Below are positions 29,029 to 37,503 of a stretch of DNA of 64,000 nucleotides, one piece after another. This DNA is from Pedobacter westerhofensis. GTDB lineage: Bacteria > Bacteroidota > Bacteroidia > Sphingobacteriales > Sphingobacteriaceae. Every line of letters begins with the position of its first letter. Position 1 is the first letter of the stretch. The translations under genes and the position numbers were made by a program. The notes below the pieces were generated by a model, which was given only the letters and a program-made list of their open reading frames with translations, ran no database searches and had not been told where the DNA came from. Location of the stretch: the NCBI RefSeq assembly GCF_900182595.1, contig NZ_FXTN01000005.1, forward strand, positions 248,001-312,000, written 5' to 3'.

Positions 29029-29295
29029 TTATTTTTTCTTTTCAGAGTGACCCCTAAATGTTCTGGTTGGAGCAAACTCTCCCAGCTTGTGACCAACCAT
29101 GTTTTCTGTTACGTATACCGGTATAAATTTGTTACCGTTATGAACTGCAAATGTATGATTCACGAAATCTGGTGAAATCATTGATCTGCGAGACCAAGTT
29201 TTAATGACAGACTTTTTGCCTGATTCATTCATAGAGACTACTTTCTTCTCTACGTTATGGTCGATGTAAGGTCCTTTTTTAATCGAACGTGCCAT
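29029..29295 (-). CDS. rpsS: 30S ribosomal protein S19
   Basis: 88 residues, [60 protein letters not shown]. It lies in the 30S head beside S13. Its start codon shares one base with the rplB stop. Confidence 0.98.
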   Translation of the reverse strand: MARSIKKGPYIDHNVEKKVVSMNESGKKSVIKTWSRRSMISPDFVNHTFAVHNGNKFIPVYVTENMVGHKLGEFAPTRTFRGHSEKKK

Positions 29296-30119
29296 TATTT
29301 CTTCCTTTTCTCTATGATGAAACGATTTGAGTATTTTTTAAGCGAACGGGTCTTAAAGCCTTTAGAATATAAACCATTCCTTGAGCGTGGCTGACCTCCT
29401 GATGAGCGACCCTCACCACCACCCATTGGGTGATCGACTGGGTTCATCGCTACCGGACGGGTTCTAGGACGACGTCCTAACCAACGTTTACGACCTGCTT
29501 TACCTAATACTTCATTTGCGTGATCCGAATTGGAAACTGCTCCTATTGTTGCTAAACAGGTAGTTAAAATTGATCTAACCTCACCTGAAGGCATTTTCAC
29601 AGTTGCATATTTACCATCACGTGCTGCTAATTGAGCATAAGCACCTGCACTACGTGCCAGTTGTGCTCCACGTCCTGGTTGAATTTCAATGTTGTGTACA
29701 ATTGAACCTAACGGAATGTTAGCTAATTTTAAAGTATTTCCAACTTCTGGAGTTGCTGTATCTCCCGATACTACTTTTTGCCCTACTTGCAATCCTTCCG
29801 GTGCAATGATATAACGCTTCTCACCATCTGCATAATGTAATAATGCGATGCGTGCTGTACGGTTTGGATCGTATTCAACAGTAGCTACTGTTGCAGGAAT
29901 ATCAAACTTATCACGTTTGAAATCAATCAAACGGTAAGATTTCTTGTGACCACCACCCATGTAGCGCATAGTCATTTTTCCTGTATTGTTACGTCCACCG
30001 GATTTCTTAGAAGAAACAACCAATGATTTTTCGGGCTTGGTTGCTGTAATCTCCGAGAAATCAGCCCCAACTCTAAAGCGGGTTCCCGGAGTGACTGGTT
30101 TAAATTTTCTTAAGCCCAT
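29295..30119 (-). CDS. rplB: 50S ribosomal protein L2
   Basis: 274 residues of normal length, with [40 protein letters not shown] and the conserved C-terminal region [20 protein letters not shown] including the His needed for peptidyl transfer and subunit joining. Confidence 0.98.
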   Translation of the reverse strand: MGLRKFKPVTPGTRFRVGADFSEITATKPEKSLVVSSKKSGGRNNTGKMTMRYMGGGHKKSYRLIDFKRDKFDIPATVATVEYDPNRTARIALLHYADGEKRYIIAPEGLQVGQKVVSGDTATPEVGNTLKLANIPLGSIVHNIEIQPGRGAQLARSAGAYAQLAARDGKYATVKMPSGEVRSILTTCLATIGAVSNSDHANEVLGKAGRKRWLGRRPRTRPVAMNPVDHPMGGGEGRSSGGQPRSRNGLYSKGFKTRSLKKYSNRFIIEKRKK

Positions 30120-30142
30120 AGTTATAAATAATTCAATTCTTA

Positions 30143-30433
30143 TTAAATATTCGCGTAATAATCAATTGTTTCGCCTGCTGCCAGGGTTACAATCGCCTTT
30201 TTATATTTCGGGCTACGTCCCGTTACCAAACCACCTTTTGTATTTCTTGATTTTAATTTTCCGTTCACAACCATTGTGTTGATCGCAAGAACATTAACAC
30301 CATACATTTTTTCGATAGCTTGTTTAATCTGCAGCTTGTTTGCTTTGTGCTCTACTTTAAAAGTGAAGCGGCTGGACTTCTCTGTAAGAGCAGAAGCTTT
30401 TTCTGTTAGTATTGGTTTCTTTAAAAATTCCAT
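30143..30433 (-). CDS. rplW: 50S ribosomal protein L23
   Basis: Starts [20 protein letters not shown] at 30433; an earlier in-frame start (30457) would overlap rplD. About 96 residues with [20 protein letters not shown] and [17 protein letters not shown]. It is a trigger factor and SRP docking site at the tunnel exit. Confidence 0.97.
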   Translation of the reverse strand: MEFLKKPILTEKASALTEKSSRFTFKVEHKANKLQIKQAIEKMYGVNVLAINTMVVNGKLKSRNTKGGLVTGRSPKYKKAIVTLAAGETIDYYANI

Positions 30434-30434
30434 A

Positions 30435-31064
30435 TTACTTGGCAAATGCCTCCTCAATTGTTTTAACAGTATTTGCAGTCAACAAAAGTTTACCACAGTT
30501 TAATACATCATATGTATTCAACTGATCAGCGGTAATCACTTTCACTTTCTGAATGTTTCTGCTTGATAAATAGATATTGTTATCTTGAACAGGTAAAACC
30601 AACAAAGTTTTTTGACCAGTTAAGCTTAAAGCGTTAACAAGGTTCAAGTAATTTTTAGTTTTAACCGTGTCAAAAGTAAAATCTTCCAAAACAAGGATAT
30701 TGTTGTCCTGAGCTTTGTATGACAACGCAGATTTACGTGCCAGTGATTTTAATTTTTTATTCAGTTTGAAACTGTAATCACGTGGTTGAGGACCGAATAC
30801 ACGACCACCACCATTAAACAATGGAGATTTGATACTACCCGCACGGGCACCACCAGTTCCTTTTTGTTTGTACAACTTACGTGTTGAACCCGCGATTTCG
30901 TTACGTTGCTTAGATTTGTGAGTACCCTGACGTTGGTTAGCCAAATACTGTTTAACATCTAAATAAATTGCGTGATCGCTAGGTGTTACACCAAATACCG
31001 ACTCAGGAAGTTGCACCTTGGCACCTGTCTCTTTTCCTGAAATGTTTACTACATTAACTTCCAT
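30435..31064 (-). CDS. rplD: 50S ribosomal protein L4
   Basis: 209 residues with [40 protein letters not shown], and [20 protein letters not shown], the tunnel-lining loop. In E. coli, L4 represses its own S10 operon; no equivalent leader could be recognised here beyond an untranslated region of about 70 nt before rplC. Confidence 0.98.
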   Translation of the reverse strand: MEVNVVNISGKETGAKVQLPESVFGVTPSDHAIYLDVKQYLANQRQGTHKSKQRNEIAGSTRKLYKQKGTGGARAGSIKSPLFNGGGRVFGPQPRDYSFKLNKKLKSLARKSALSYKAQDNNILVLEDFTFDTVKTKNYLNLVNALSLTGQKTLLVLPVQDNNIYLSSRNIQKVKVITADQLNTYDVLNCGKLLLTANTVKTIEEAFAK

Positions 31065-31068
31065 CTGC

Positions 31069-31686
31069 TTACTTGTCTAAGATTACGTAAGAACCTTTAG
31101 CTCCTGGAATGGAACCACTAACTACAACAAGATTTTGATCAGCATAAACTTTCAAAACCTGTAAGTTCTGAATCTTTACTCTGTCTCCACCCATTCTTCC
31201 TGCCATACGCATTCCTTTGAATACACGTGCAGGATACGAAGCAGCACCCAATGAACCCGGAGCACGCATTCTGTTATGCTGTCCGTGAGTTTGACCACCA
31301 ACACCACCAAATCCGTGGCGTTTCACAACACCCTGGAAACCTTTACCTTTTGAAGTACCTACAACATCAATAAAATCGCCTTCAGCAAAAATGTTTACCG
31401 TTACAGTATCACCTAAACTAAGTGATTCTTCAAACGGCTCAAATTCTACCAATTTACGTTTTGGAGTTGTGTTTGCTTTCGCAAAGTGGCCTTTAAGAGG
31501 CTGGGTTGTGTTCTTCGCTTTAGCTTCATCGAAGCCTAACTGTACTGAAACGTAACCGTCTTTCTCTTCGGTCTTAACCTGTGTAACTACACAAGGCCCA
31601 GCTTCGATCACCGTACATGGAATGTTTTTTCCATCGGCGTCGAAAATGCTGGTCATTCCTACTTTTTTTCCAATAATACCTGACAT
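31069..31686 (-). CDS. rplC: 50S ribosomal protein L3
   Basis: 205 residues: [80 protein letters not shown]. It is the first gene of its transcription unit here because an opposite-strand gene separates it from rpsJ. A consensus promoter lies 78-108 bp upstream. Confidence 0.98.
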   Translation of the reverse strand: MSGIIGKKVGMTSIFDADGKNIPCTVIEAGPCVVTQVKTEEKDGYVSVQLGFDEAKAKNTTQPLKGHFAKANTTPKRKLVEFEPFEESLSLGDTVTVNIFAEGDFIDVVGTSKGKGFQGVVKRHGFGGVGGQTHGQHNRMRAPGSLGAASYPARVFKGMRMAGRMGGDRVKIQNLQVLKVYADQNLVVVSGSIPGAKGSYVILDK

Positions 31687-32012
31687 TTTCTTTTTTTAAT
31701 TTAACACCCATCGTAGCAGTAGGGCTTCGTTCAAGGTGGATACACTTTCCCGTTAAGGGAGGGCAAAAATAGGAAAGAAATCTTAATTTTCAAATAGTTA
31801 GCGTATTATTTTTTCAAATAAATGCTATTATTTTTTAACAATTTGCAGAAAATGCAGTTAAAGCCAGTTTTAACGTACATGCTTGTGAATCAAAGCGATC
31901 TATTTTTTTTTGCACGACTGGTAATCAGGAGGAAACTACATGATGATGTGCGGACTGAACTTAGTGTAGTATATTTAAAATATCATTGCTAAATTCGTAC
32001 AAACAATCATTT
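31687..32012. other. Divergent intergenic region between rplC and the membrane-protein gene
   Basis: About 326 bp, AT-rich, with no coding frame. It holds the rplC promoter on the minus strand (31764-31794) and must hold the promoter of the plus-strand gene. I see no exact TAnnTTTG box for the latter; the closest is TAAATTCG at about 31990. Confidence 0.5.
31764..31794 (-). promoter_or_regulatory. Consensus promoter for the rplC (S10) transcription unit
   Basis: On the minus strand TTTG (31791-31794), a 19-nt spacer, and TATTTTTG (31764-31771) match the Bacteroidota -33/-7 consensus (TTTG and TAnnTTTG). The start of transcription would be near 31757, leaving a leader of about 70 nt before the rplC start at 31686. 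Confidence 0.7.
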
Positions 32013-32654
32013 ATGAACAAACTTATCTTATCTCTTCTCAGCTTCCTGATGATCAGCTTCGCGGTTGCCGGACAAGTTGCAGTGCCAGACACAGCAGCAA
32101 CAGCGGTTGGCACACCTAAAGTCCAGATCATTGACAACAGCCTGAAAGGCCAGTACCAGTCTCTCCTTTACCGCTCAAAGAGCTATTACGGCGCAAAACT
32201 GATTGTTCCGGGCCGGCTTACCGCTTTTTATAATAGTGTCGCCGATTCGATCAGAAAAGAGCGTGCAGGCAGCAGAACGGCCCAGAGTAAGATAAATGCC
32301 CAGGCTAAAACTATTGACACACTGAATGGCCAGATCAAAGCTAAAGAAGACGCCCTGGAGTCATCTAACTCAAAATCAGACGACATCACCTTTTTAGGCA
32401 TATCATTCAGCAAATCAACTTATAACACTATTGTCTGGTCAATCATCACTGTACTGGCGCTGGGCCTGATATTCGTCATCAGCAGATCTGCAAAAAACAT
32501 ACATGAGGCCAGATACAGGTCTGAACTTTATGAAGAGATTTCAAAAGAATACCAAACTTACAAGACCAAGTCTAACGAGAAAGAAAAGAAACTGGCCAGG
32601 GAACTGCAGGATGAGCGGAACAAACTCGAAGAATACAAGAATAAGGGTATCTAA
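32013..32654 (+). CDS. Small exported or membrane-anchored coiled-coil protein of unknown function
   Basis: I do not recognise the family. From the ATG at 32013 the protein has 213 residues: signal peptide 1-20 (MNKLILSLLSFLMISFAVAG), a region up to about 75, a first heptad-like helix at about 76-118, a membrane segment at about 138-157 (NTIVWSIITVLALGLIFVIS), and a highly charged helix at 165-211. The charged C-terminal part after the membrane segment is presumably cytoplasmic. An in-frame start at 31986 would add nine residues before the signal peptide and is less likely. The gene is alone on the plus strand, set into the ribosomal cluster between rpsJ and rplC, and ends at a strong terminator shared with rpsJ. 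Confidence 0.75.
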   Translation: MNKLILSLLSFLMISFAVAGQVAVPDTAATAVGTPKVQIIDNSLKGQYQSLLYRSKSYYGAKLIVPGRLTAFYNSVADSIRKERAGSRTAQSKINAQAKTIDTLNGQIKAKEDALESSNSKSDDITFLGISFSKSTYNTIVWSIITVLALGLIFVISRSAKNIHEARYRSELYEEISKEYQTYKTKSNEKEKKLARELQDERNKLEEYKNKGI

Positions 32655-32666
32655 TACAATATCATA

Positions 32667-32714
32667 GTTAAACAGAAAAGGCCTCCGGAAATCCGGAGGC
32701 CTTTTCTGTTTAAC
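32667..32714. terminator. Bidirectional terminator between rpsJ and the inserted gene
   Basis: Perfect inverted repeat with 23-bp arms (32667-32689 with 32692-32714) and a 2-nt loop; the core is GGCCTCCGGA, flanked by AAAA and TTTT on either side. It ends the rpsL-rpsG-fusA-rpsJ transcript on the minus strand and the membrane-protein gene on the plus strand, so rpsJ and rplC are in different transcription units. Confidence 0.9.
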
Positions 32715-32726
32715 GTAAAAAACTAA

Positions 32727-33032
32727 TTATACTTTGATTTCTACTTCAACACCGCTAGGTAATTCAAGTTTCATCAGCGCATCAACAGTTTTAGAGTTAG
32801 AGCTATAAATATCTAACAAACGTTTGTAAGCACATAATTGAAATTGCTCACGTGCTTTTTTGTTCACGTGTGGTGAACGCAAAACTGTGAAGATTTTCTT
32901 TTCTGTTGGCAACGGAATTGGTCCGCTAACCACTGCACCTGTAGGTTTAACAGTCTTAACGATTTTCTCAGCAGATTTATCTACCAAGTTGTAATCGTAA
33001 GATTTTAACTTAATTCTGATTCTTTGGCTCAT
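32727..33032 (-). CDS. rpsJ: 30S ribosomal protein S10
   Basis: 101 residues: [60 protein letters not shown]. It is also the transcription factor NusE. It is the last gene of the str unit here, whereas it normally heads the S10 operon with rplC next. Confidence 0.98.
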   Translation of the reverse strand: MSQRIRIKLKSYDYNLVDKSAEKIVKTVKPTGAVVSGPIPLPTEKKIFTVLRSPHVNKKAREQFQLCAYKRLLDIYSSNSKTVDALMKLELPSGVEVEIKV

Positions 33033-33046
33033 GATATTTGTGTTAA

Positions 33047-33080
33047 GGCTGCCTGTTAGAGCTATTAATAACAGGCGGCC
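33047..33080 (-). other. Hairpin in the fusA-rpsJ gap
   Basis: 12-bp stem with one mismatch (33047-33058 with 33069-33080; core GCCTGTTA/TAACAGGC) and a 10-nt loop. There is no T-run on the minus strand, so it is more likely a processing or stability element than a terminator. Confidence 0.4.
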
Positions 33081-33097
33081 GGTTTAATTTTATACTA

Positions 33098-35212
33098 CTA
33101 GTCGATAGATTTGATTCTGCCTTTTGATTTGGCAATAACTTCATCCTGTACGTTTCTTGGAGCCGGATCATAGTGATCAAATTCCATTGTAGAAGTCGCA
33201 CGGCCTGAAGTGATCGTACGCAGTTGCGTAACATAACCAAACATTTCAGAAAGAGGCACAGTAGCTTTGATCACTTGTGATCCGTTACGTGTATCCATTC
33301 CTAAAAGCTGACCACGACGACGGTTCATGTCACCGATTACATCACCCATGTTTTCTTCAGGAGTAAGGATTTCGATTTTCATGATTGGCTCCATCAATAC
33401 CGGGTTACATTTAGGCAACGCTTCACGGTAAGCCATTTTAGCTGCTAATTCGAATGACAAAGCATCTGAATCGACTGCGTGGAATGAACCATCAATTAAG
33501 CGAACTTTCATGTCAGGAAGCGGGTAACCAGCTAATACGCCGTTAGACATAGATGCTGCGAATCCTTTTTCAACTGAAGGGATAAACTCACGTGGAATAG
33601 ATCCACCTGTGATTTCGTTTACAAACTGTAAACCACCTTTTTCCCAGTCAGCATCAATTGGAGAAATCACAACCTGGATGTCTGCAAATTTACCACGACC
33701 ACCTGATTGTTTTTTATAAGTCTCACGGTGTTGTACTGTTCCGTTGATTGCTTCTTTATAAGCTACCTGCGGAGCACCCTGATTTACTTCAACTTTAAAC
33801 TCACGTTTTAAACGGTCGATCAGGATATCCAGGTGAAGCTCACCCATACCAGAGATTACAGTCTGACCAGTTTCCTCGTCAGTTTGAACCCTGAATGTAG
33901 GATCTTCTTCAGCAAGTTTAGATAATCCCATACCTAACTTATCGATATCAGCCTGAGTTTTAGGCTCAATAGCTAAACCAATAACCGGCTCAGGGAAGTT
34001 CATTGACTCCAGAACAATCGGGTTTTTCTCTTCGCAAAGTGTATCACCTGTTTTGATATCCTTGAAACCTACTACCGCAGCAATATCACCAGCTCCAACA
34101 TTTGGAATAGGGTTTTGCTTGTTAGCATGCATCTGGAAGATACGGGAGATACGCTCTTTGTTTTCAGAACGTGCATTGTAAATGTATGAACCTGCTTCTA
34201 AGTTACCCGAGTAAACACGGATAAAGCAAAGACGGCCTACGAAAGGATCCGTTGCAATTTTAAATGCTAAAGCTGCAAAAGGCTCTTTTTCACTTGGTTT
34301 ACGCAATACTTCTTCGCCTGTATCAGGGTTGGTACCTACGATACCTTCTGAGTCCATTGGTGAAGGCAATAATTCCATCACATAGTCAAGCATGGTCTGT
34401 ACACCTTTGTTTTTGAAAGATGAACCACAAACCATTGGTACGATTGTAGCGTCCAATACTGCTTTACGCAATGCATCAAGAATTTCACGCTCAGTGATTG
34501 AGTTTGGATCTTCAAAGAATTTCTCCATCAAAGACTCATCATAATCAGCAACAGATTCCAGTAATTTCTCTCTCCACTCAGCAACCTCATCGATCATATC
34601 GTCAGGAATTGGCACTTCAGTAAAGGTCATACCTTTATCATGCTCATTCCAAACGATACCACGGTTGTTAATTAAATCAACAACACCAGTAAAGTTATCT
34701 TCAGCACCGATTGGTAACTGCAATGGAACAGCGTTACTGCCTAACATGCTTTTAACCTGTCCAACAACTTTTAAGAAATCTGCACCAGAACGGTCCATTT
34801 TATTTACGAAGCCGATACGGGCAACGTTATAGTTGTTAGCCAGACGCCAGTTAGTTTCTGACTGAGGCTCAACACCATCAACTGCAGAAAATAAGAACAC
34901 CAAACCATCAAGTACACGCAGTGAACGGTTTACCTCTACGGTAAAATCCACGTGACCCGGTGTATCAATGATGTTAATATGGTAATCTTGTCCTCTGTAT
35001 TTCCAGCCTACTGTTGTAGCAGCAGAAGTAATGGTAATACCACGTTCCTGCTCCTGTGCCATCCAGTCCATCGTAGCTGCACCTTCGTGCACTTCTCCGA
35101 TTTTGTGACTTACACCAGCATAATAAAGGATACGCTCTGTTGTAGTAGTCTTACCAGCATCAATGTGCGCAGCAATACCGATGTTTCTTGTATATCTTAA
35201 GTCTCTTGACAT
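33098..35212 (-). CDS. fusA: Translation elongation factor G
   Basis: 704 residues, full-length EF-G. GTPase motifs [19 protein letters not shown] (P-loop), RGITITSAA (switch I), [12 protein letters not shown] (switch II), [10 protein letters not shown]; then domains II-V with [20 protein letters not shown] and C-terminal [20 protein letters not shown]. It drives ribosome translocation. It stands in the standard rpsL-rpsG-fusA order, 17 bp after rpsG. Confidence 0.98.
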   Translation of the reverse strand: MSRDLRYTRNIGIAAHIDAGKTTTTERILYYAGVSHKIGEVHEGAATMDWMAQEQERGITITSAATTVGWKYRGQDYHINIIDTPGHVDFTVEVNRSLRVLDGLVFLFSAVDGVEPQSETNWRLANNYNVARIGFVNKMDRSGADFLKVVGQVKSMLGSNAVPLQLPIGAEDNFTGVVDLINNRGIVWNEHDKGMTFTEVPIPDDMIDEVAEWREKLLESVADYDESLMEKFFEDPNSITEREILDALRKAVLDATIVPMVCGSSFKNKGVQTMLDYVMELLPSPMDSEGIVGTNPDTGEEVLRKPSEKEPFAALAFKIATDPFVGRLCFIRVYSGNLEAGSYIYNARSENKERISRIFQMHANKQNPIPNVGAGDIAAVVGFKDIKTGDTLCEEKNPIVLESMNFPEPVIGLAIEPKTQADIDKLGMGLSKLAEEDPTFRVQTDEETGQTVISGMGELHLDILIDRLKREFKVEVNQGAPQVAYKEAINGTVQHRETYKKQSGGRGKFADIQVVISPIDADWEKGGLQFVNEITGGSIPREFIPSVEKGFAASMSNGVLAGYPLPDMKVRLIDGSFHAVDSDALSFELAAKMAYREALPKCNPVLMEPIMKIEILTPEENMGDVIGDMNRRRGQLLGMDTRNGSQVIKATVPLSEMFGYVTQLRTITSGRATSTMEFDHYDPAPRNVQDEVIAKSKGRIKSID

Positions 35213-35228
35213 CTTATGATTTCAATAA

Positions 35229-35696
35229 TTAAAAACGGAAATGTGAGAACGCTTTGTTGGCTTCAGCCATTTTGTGCGTATCTTCTTTCTTTTTAACAGC
35301 AGCACCTTCACCTTTAGCAGCTGAAACGATTTCTCCTGCCAATTTTTCTTTCATGGTTTTTTCACCACGTCTGCGTGCAAATGAAATTAACCATTTCATG
35401 CCTAAAGCAATCTTACGGTCCGGACGAACTTCTGTAGGAACCTGGAAGTTAGCACCACCAACACGGCGTGATTTAACCTCCACTGCAGGCATTACATTTG
35501 TTAAAGCACGTTTCCATACTTCTAAACCGTTCTCACCAGCTTTTTTCTCAGCTAATTCTACTGCATCATAAAAAATAGAGTAAGCAATGGATTTTTTTCC
35601 ATCGTACATCATATTGTTTACAAACCTCGTCACCTGAACATCGTTAAATTTCGGATCAGGAAGGATAATTCTCTTTTTTGGTTTTGACTTTCTCAT
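35229..35696 (-). CDS. rpsG: 30S ribosomal protein S7
   Basis: 155 residues, [60 protein letters not shown], ending NKAFSHFRF. It organises the 30S head and, in E. coli, represses translation of the str operon. Confidence 0.98.
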   Translation of the reverse strand: MRKSKPKKRIILPDPKFNDVQVTRFVNNMMYDGKKSIAYSIFYDAVELAEKKAGENGLEVWKRALTNVMPAVEVKSRRVGGANFQVPTEVRPDRKIALGMKWLISFARRRGEKTMKEKLAGEIVSAAKGEGAAVKKKEDTHKMAEANKAFSHFRF

Positions 35697-35712
35697 TTTC
35701 TGTTCCTCCTAA

Positions 35713-36126
35713 TTATTTCTTTTTACCTTTTGTTGGTGCGGCAGCTACCTGACCTGGTTTTGGACGTTTAGTACCATATTTTGAACGACGTTGGTTACGA
35801 CCAGCAACACCTGAAGTATCTAAAGCTCCACGGATGATGTGATAACGTACTCCTGGTAAATCTTTAACACGACCACCACGGATCAATACGATAGAGTGCT
35901 CCTGTAAGTTGTGACCTTCTCCAGGAATATAAGCGTTAACTTCTTTTCCATTGGTCAAACGTACACGCGCTACTTTACGCATTGCTGAGTTTGGTTTTTT
36001 AGGGGTAGTGGTATATACACGTGTACATACACCTCTTCGCTGTGGACAACTGTCCAACGCCGGAGACTTACTCTTGAACTCCAGTGCTACTCTACCTTTT
36101 CTAACTAATTGTTGAATGGTTGGCAT
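35713..36126 (-). CDS. rpsL: 30S ribosomal protein S12
   Basis: 137 residues: [60 protein letters not shown], plus a C-terminal basic tail. The Lys residues in TPKKPNS and RVKDLPG (positions 43 and 88 in E. coli numbering) are wild type, so no streptomycin-resistance change is visible. First gene of the str unit, 55 bp downstream of a promoter. Confidence 0.98.
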   Translation of the reverse strand: MPTIQQLVRKGRVALEFKSKSPALDSCPQRRGVCTRVYTTTPKKPNSAMRKVARVRLTNGKEVNAYIPGEGHNLQEHSIVLIRGGRVKDLPGVRYHIIRGALDTSGVAGRNQRRSKYGTKRPKPGQVAAAPTKGKKK

Positions 36127-36180
36127 TGCTATTTGTTTTTATTGTTGTTATTTAAAACTTTACCCCTCAATAAGGGACTG

Positions 36181-36211
36181 CAAAGGTAAGACAATACATT
36201 TTATAAATCAA
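36181..36211 (-). promoter_or_regulatory. Promoter of the rpsL-rpsG-fusA-rpsJ unit
   Basis: On the minus strand CTTG/TTG (36209-36211), a 20-nt spacer and TACCTTTG (36181-36188) match the Bacteroidota promoter. It gives a leader of about 48 nt before rpsL. Confidence 0.6.
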
Positions 36212-36226
36212 GTGGTTAACAGAGAT

Positions 36227-36448
36227 TTAATGAAAAGTATTCAAATAAAGCTTCTCTACCTTTTTCCTGGCCCAGTCTGTTTTCCTTAAAAAGGTAAGGC
36301 TCGACTTTAAACTGGGATCATTATTGAAACAGGCAATCCTGATCAGTTTGCCCAGTTCAGGCCAGCCATAATGCCAAACCAGTTGTTTCAGAATAAACTC
36401 CAGGGTTTTGCCATGTAAGGGGTTGTTGGCTTGCTTTTCTTCTGTCAT
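36227..36448 (-). CDS. VF530-family (DUF2132) small protein
   Basis: 73 residues. [20 protein letters not shown] and [20 protein letters not shown] and [12 protein letters not shown] match the VF530 family, small helical proteins named after a Vibrio fischeri protein, for which DNA binding has been proposed from structure. The true role is unknown. It lies just upstream of the str promoter on the same strand but ends before it, so it is probably transcribed on its own. Confidence 0.85.
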   Translation of the reverse strand: MTEEKQANNPLHGKTLEFILKQLVWHYGWPELGKLIRIACFNNDPSLKSSLTFLRKTDWARKKVEKLYLNTFH

Positions 36449-36511
36449 AGTGTTTTTGCTGCCGCAAAGATAAGAAGAACAGGAGATTTATTGTGTCTTT
36501 GTTTATACGCT

Positions 36512-36739
36512 GTTCGTACACTGGTTTGGAACGCTACGGTCTCCGGCCGTTTTCGTTCCGTTTTAGTTCCGTACCATCTATACCCCTTCATTACTGCAAC
36601 AATACCGCAACTATACTCAGGGGGTATAGTTGCGGTATTGTTGCAGTATGGTTGCAGTATCCATGGGGTATACATGGTACGGAACTGATACGGATCGGAA
36701 ACGTTGAAATAACGGTACTGGTACGACCAGTATACGAAC
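36512..36739. repeat. Long imperfect inverted repeat (cruciform-forming)
   Basis: Nested arms share one centre at about 36620. The inner arms are a perfect 25 bp (36592-36616 with 36624-36648, 7-nt loop). Next, 36566-36586 pairs with 36665-36685 (21 bp, one mismatch, including GTTCCGTACCAT/ATGGTACGGAAC). The outermost arms pair 36512-36524 with 36727-36739 (12 of 13, GTTCGTACACTGG). The right half carries about 15 extra bases between the inner and middle arms. It could be a decayed non-autonomous mobile element, an intergenic palindromic repeat, or a structured RNA. Confidence 0.8.
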
Positions 36740-36778
36740 AAAGCACGAATATGCCCCTGATATCTATCGATTATTCAC

Positions 36779-36786
36779 TAGGTTTG
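36779..36786 (+). promoter_or_regulatory. Possible -7 element for the DUF2027 gene
   Basis: TAGGTTTG matches TAnnTTTG and lies 39 bp before the start at 36825. There is no clear TTG 19-20 nt further upstream. Confidence 0.35.
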
Positions 36787-36824
36787 TATTACACAGAAAA
36801 TATACTCTGCTAAAACATATAGTT

Positions 36825-37460
36825 ATGAACTTGAATTTAGGTGATTTTGTTCGTTTTGTAGACGAAAATATAGAAGGTACAATTACCCGTATCATTGATA
36901 AAGACACTATAGGTGTTACTGATGCCAATGATTTTGAGATCCCTGTGCTTGCTTCAAAGGTAACACTGGTACACGGGGATATTCCGGACGACAATACAGT
37001 AGTGAGCAACAGACAGGCAGTTGCCGCTCCGGTAGCAGAATTTAAAAAAGAAGGCGTTTACTTAGGCCTGGTAGCTGATCAGCACAGCGCTGTGGTAGCC
37101 CATTTTCACCTGATCAACGAAACATCGTTCCAGCTGCTGGCCAGCATGACCACTGAAAAGGGAGGAACCTACAAAGGTGAGTTTGCTGCACTGATTCCGG
37201 CAAACACTACCAAAAAGATTTATTCTGCCAACATGGGCGATATTCAGTTGTGGCCAAAGTTTAACATCGAAGTATTGTTTTCTACTGCTGCAAACGTTGA
37301 ACCGCCGGCTCCGCTGGTATACAGTGAAAACATTAAAGGTAAAGACCTTTCTGTAGCTAAAGTAGAAATCGTATTGCTGAAACAGAAAGGATGGCTGATC
37401 AGACTGGATGAGCCCGCGCCTGTTCTGGATATGCAGAAACTAAAAGAGAAATTCCAGTAA
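36825..37460 (+). CDS. DUF2027-domain protein lacking a C-terminal Smr domain
   Basis: 211 residues. The N-terminal LNLGDFVRFVDENIEGTITR, VTDANDFEIPVLASKVTLVH resembles the start of Bacteroidota DUF2027 proteins, and the middle (VYLGLVADQHSAVVAHFHLI, LQLWPKFNIEVLF-like region near 140) fits the second half of that domain. Family members known to me usually continue into a C-terminal Smr endonuclease-like domain and reach 300-350 residues. This one stops after KLKEKFQ, and no Smr-like frame follows before the convergent peptidase gene. It is either a short family branch or an old truncation. Function is unknown. Confidence 0.7.
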   Translation: MNLNLGDFVRFVDENIEGTITRIIDKDTIGVTDANDFEIPVLASKVTLVHGDIPDDNTVVSNRQAVAAPVAEFKKEGVYLGLVADQHSAVVAHFHLINETSFQLLASMTTEKGGTYKGEFAALIPANTTKKIYSANMGDIQLWPKFNIEVLFSTAANVEPPAPLVYSENIKGKDLSVAKVEIVLLKQKGWLIRLDEPAPVLDMQKLKEKFQ

Positions 37461-37475
37461 GCCGGAATTTCTCTT
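37444..37475. terminator. Bidirectional terminator overlapping the DUF2027 stop codon
   Basis: Perfect 12-bp arms AAGAGAAATTCC/GGAATTTCTCTT (37444-37455 with 37464-37475) with an 8-nt loop that contains the stop codon region. It separates convergent genes. Confidence 0.55.
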
Positions 37476-37503
37476 AATATCACTCAAAGCCTTAATCCTG
37501 GAT

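Larger units (their letters stand above)
36449..36824. other. Non-coding region dominated by a large palindrome
   Basis: 376 bp without a credible gene. Open frames of 85-106 codons exist on both strands but simply mirror one another across the inverted repeat at 36512-36739. A -7-like TAGGTTTG at 36779-36786 may belong to the DUF2027 gene. Confidence 0.6.

Noticed and set aside
36431-36813. Three open frames of 85-106 codons on both strands
   Set aside because: They share similar peptides only because they lie on a palindrome; no start signal or family match.
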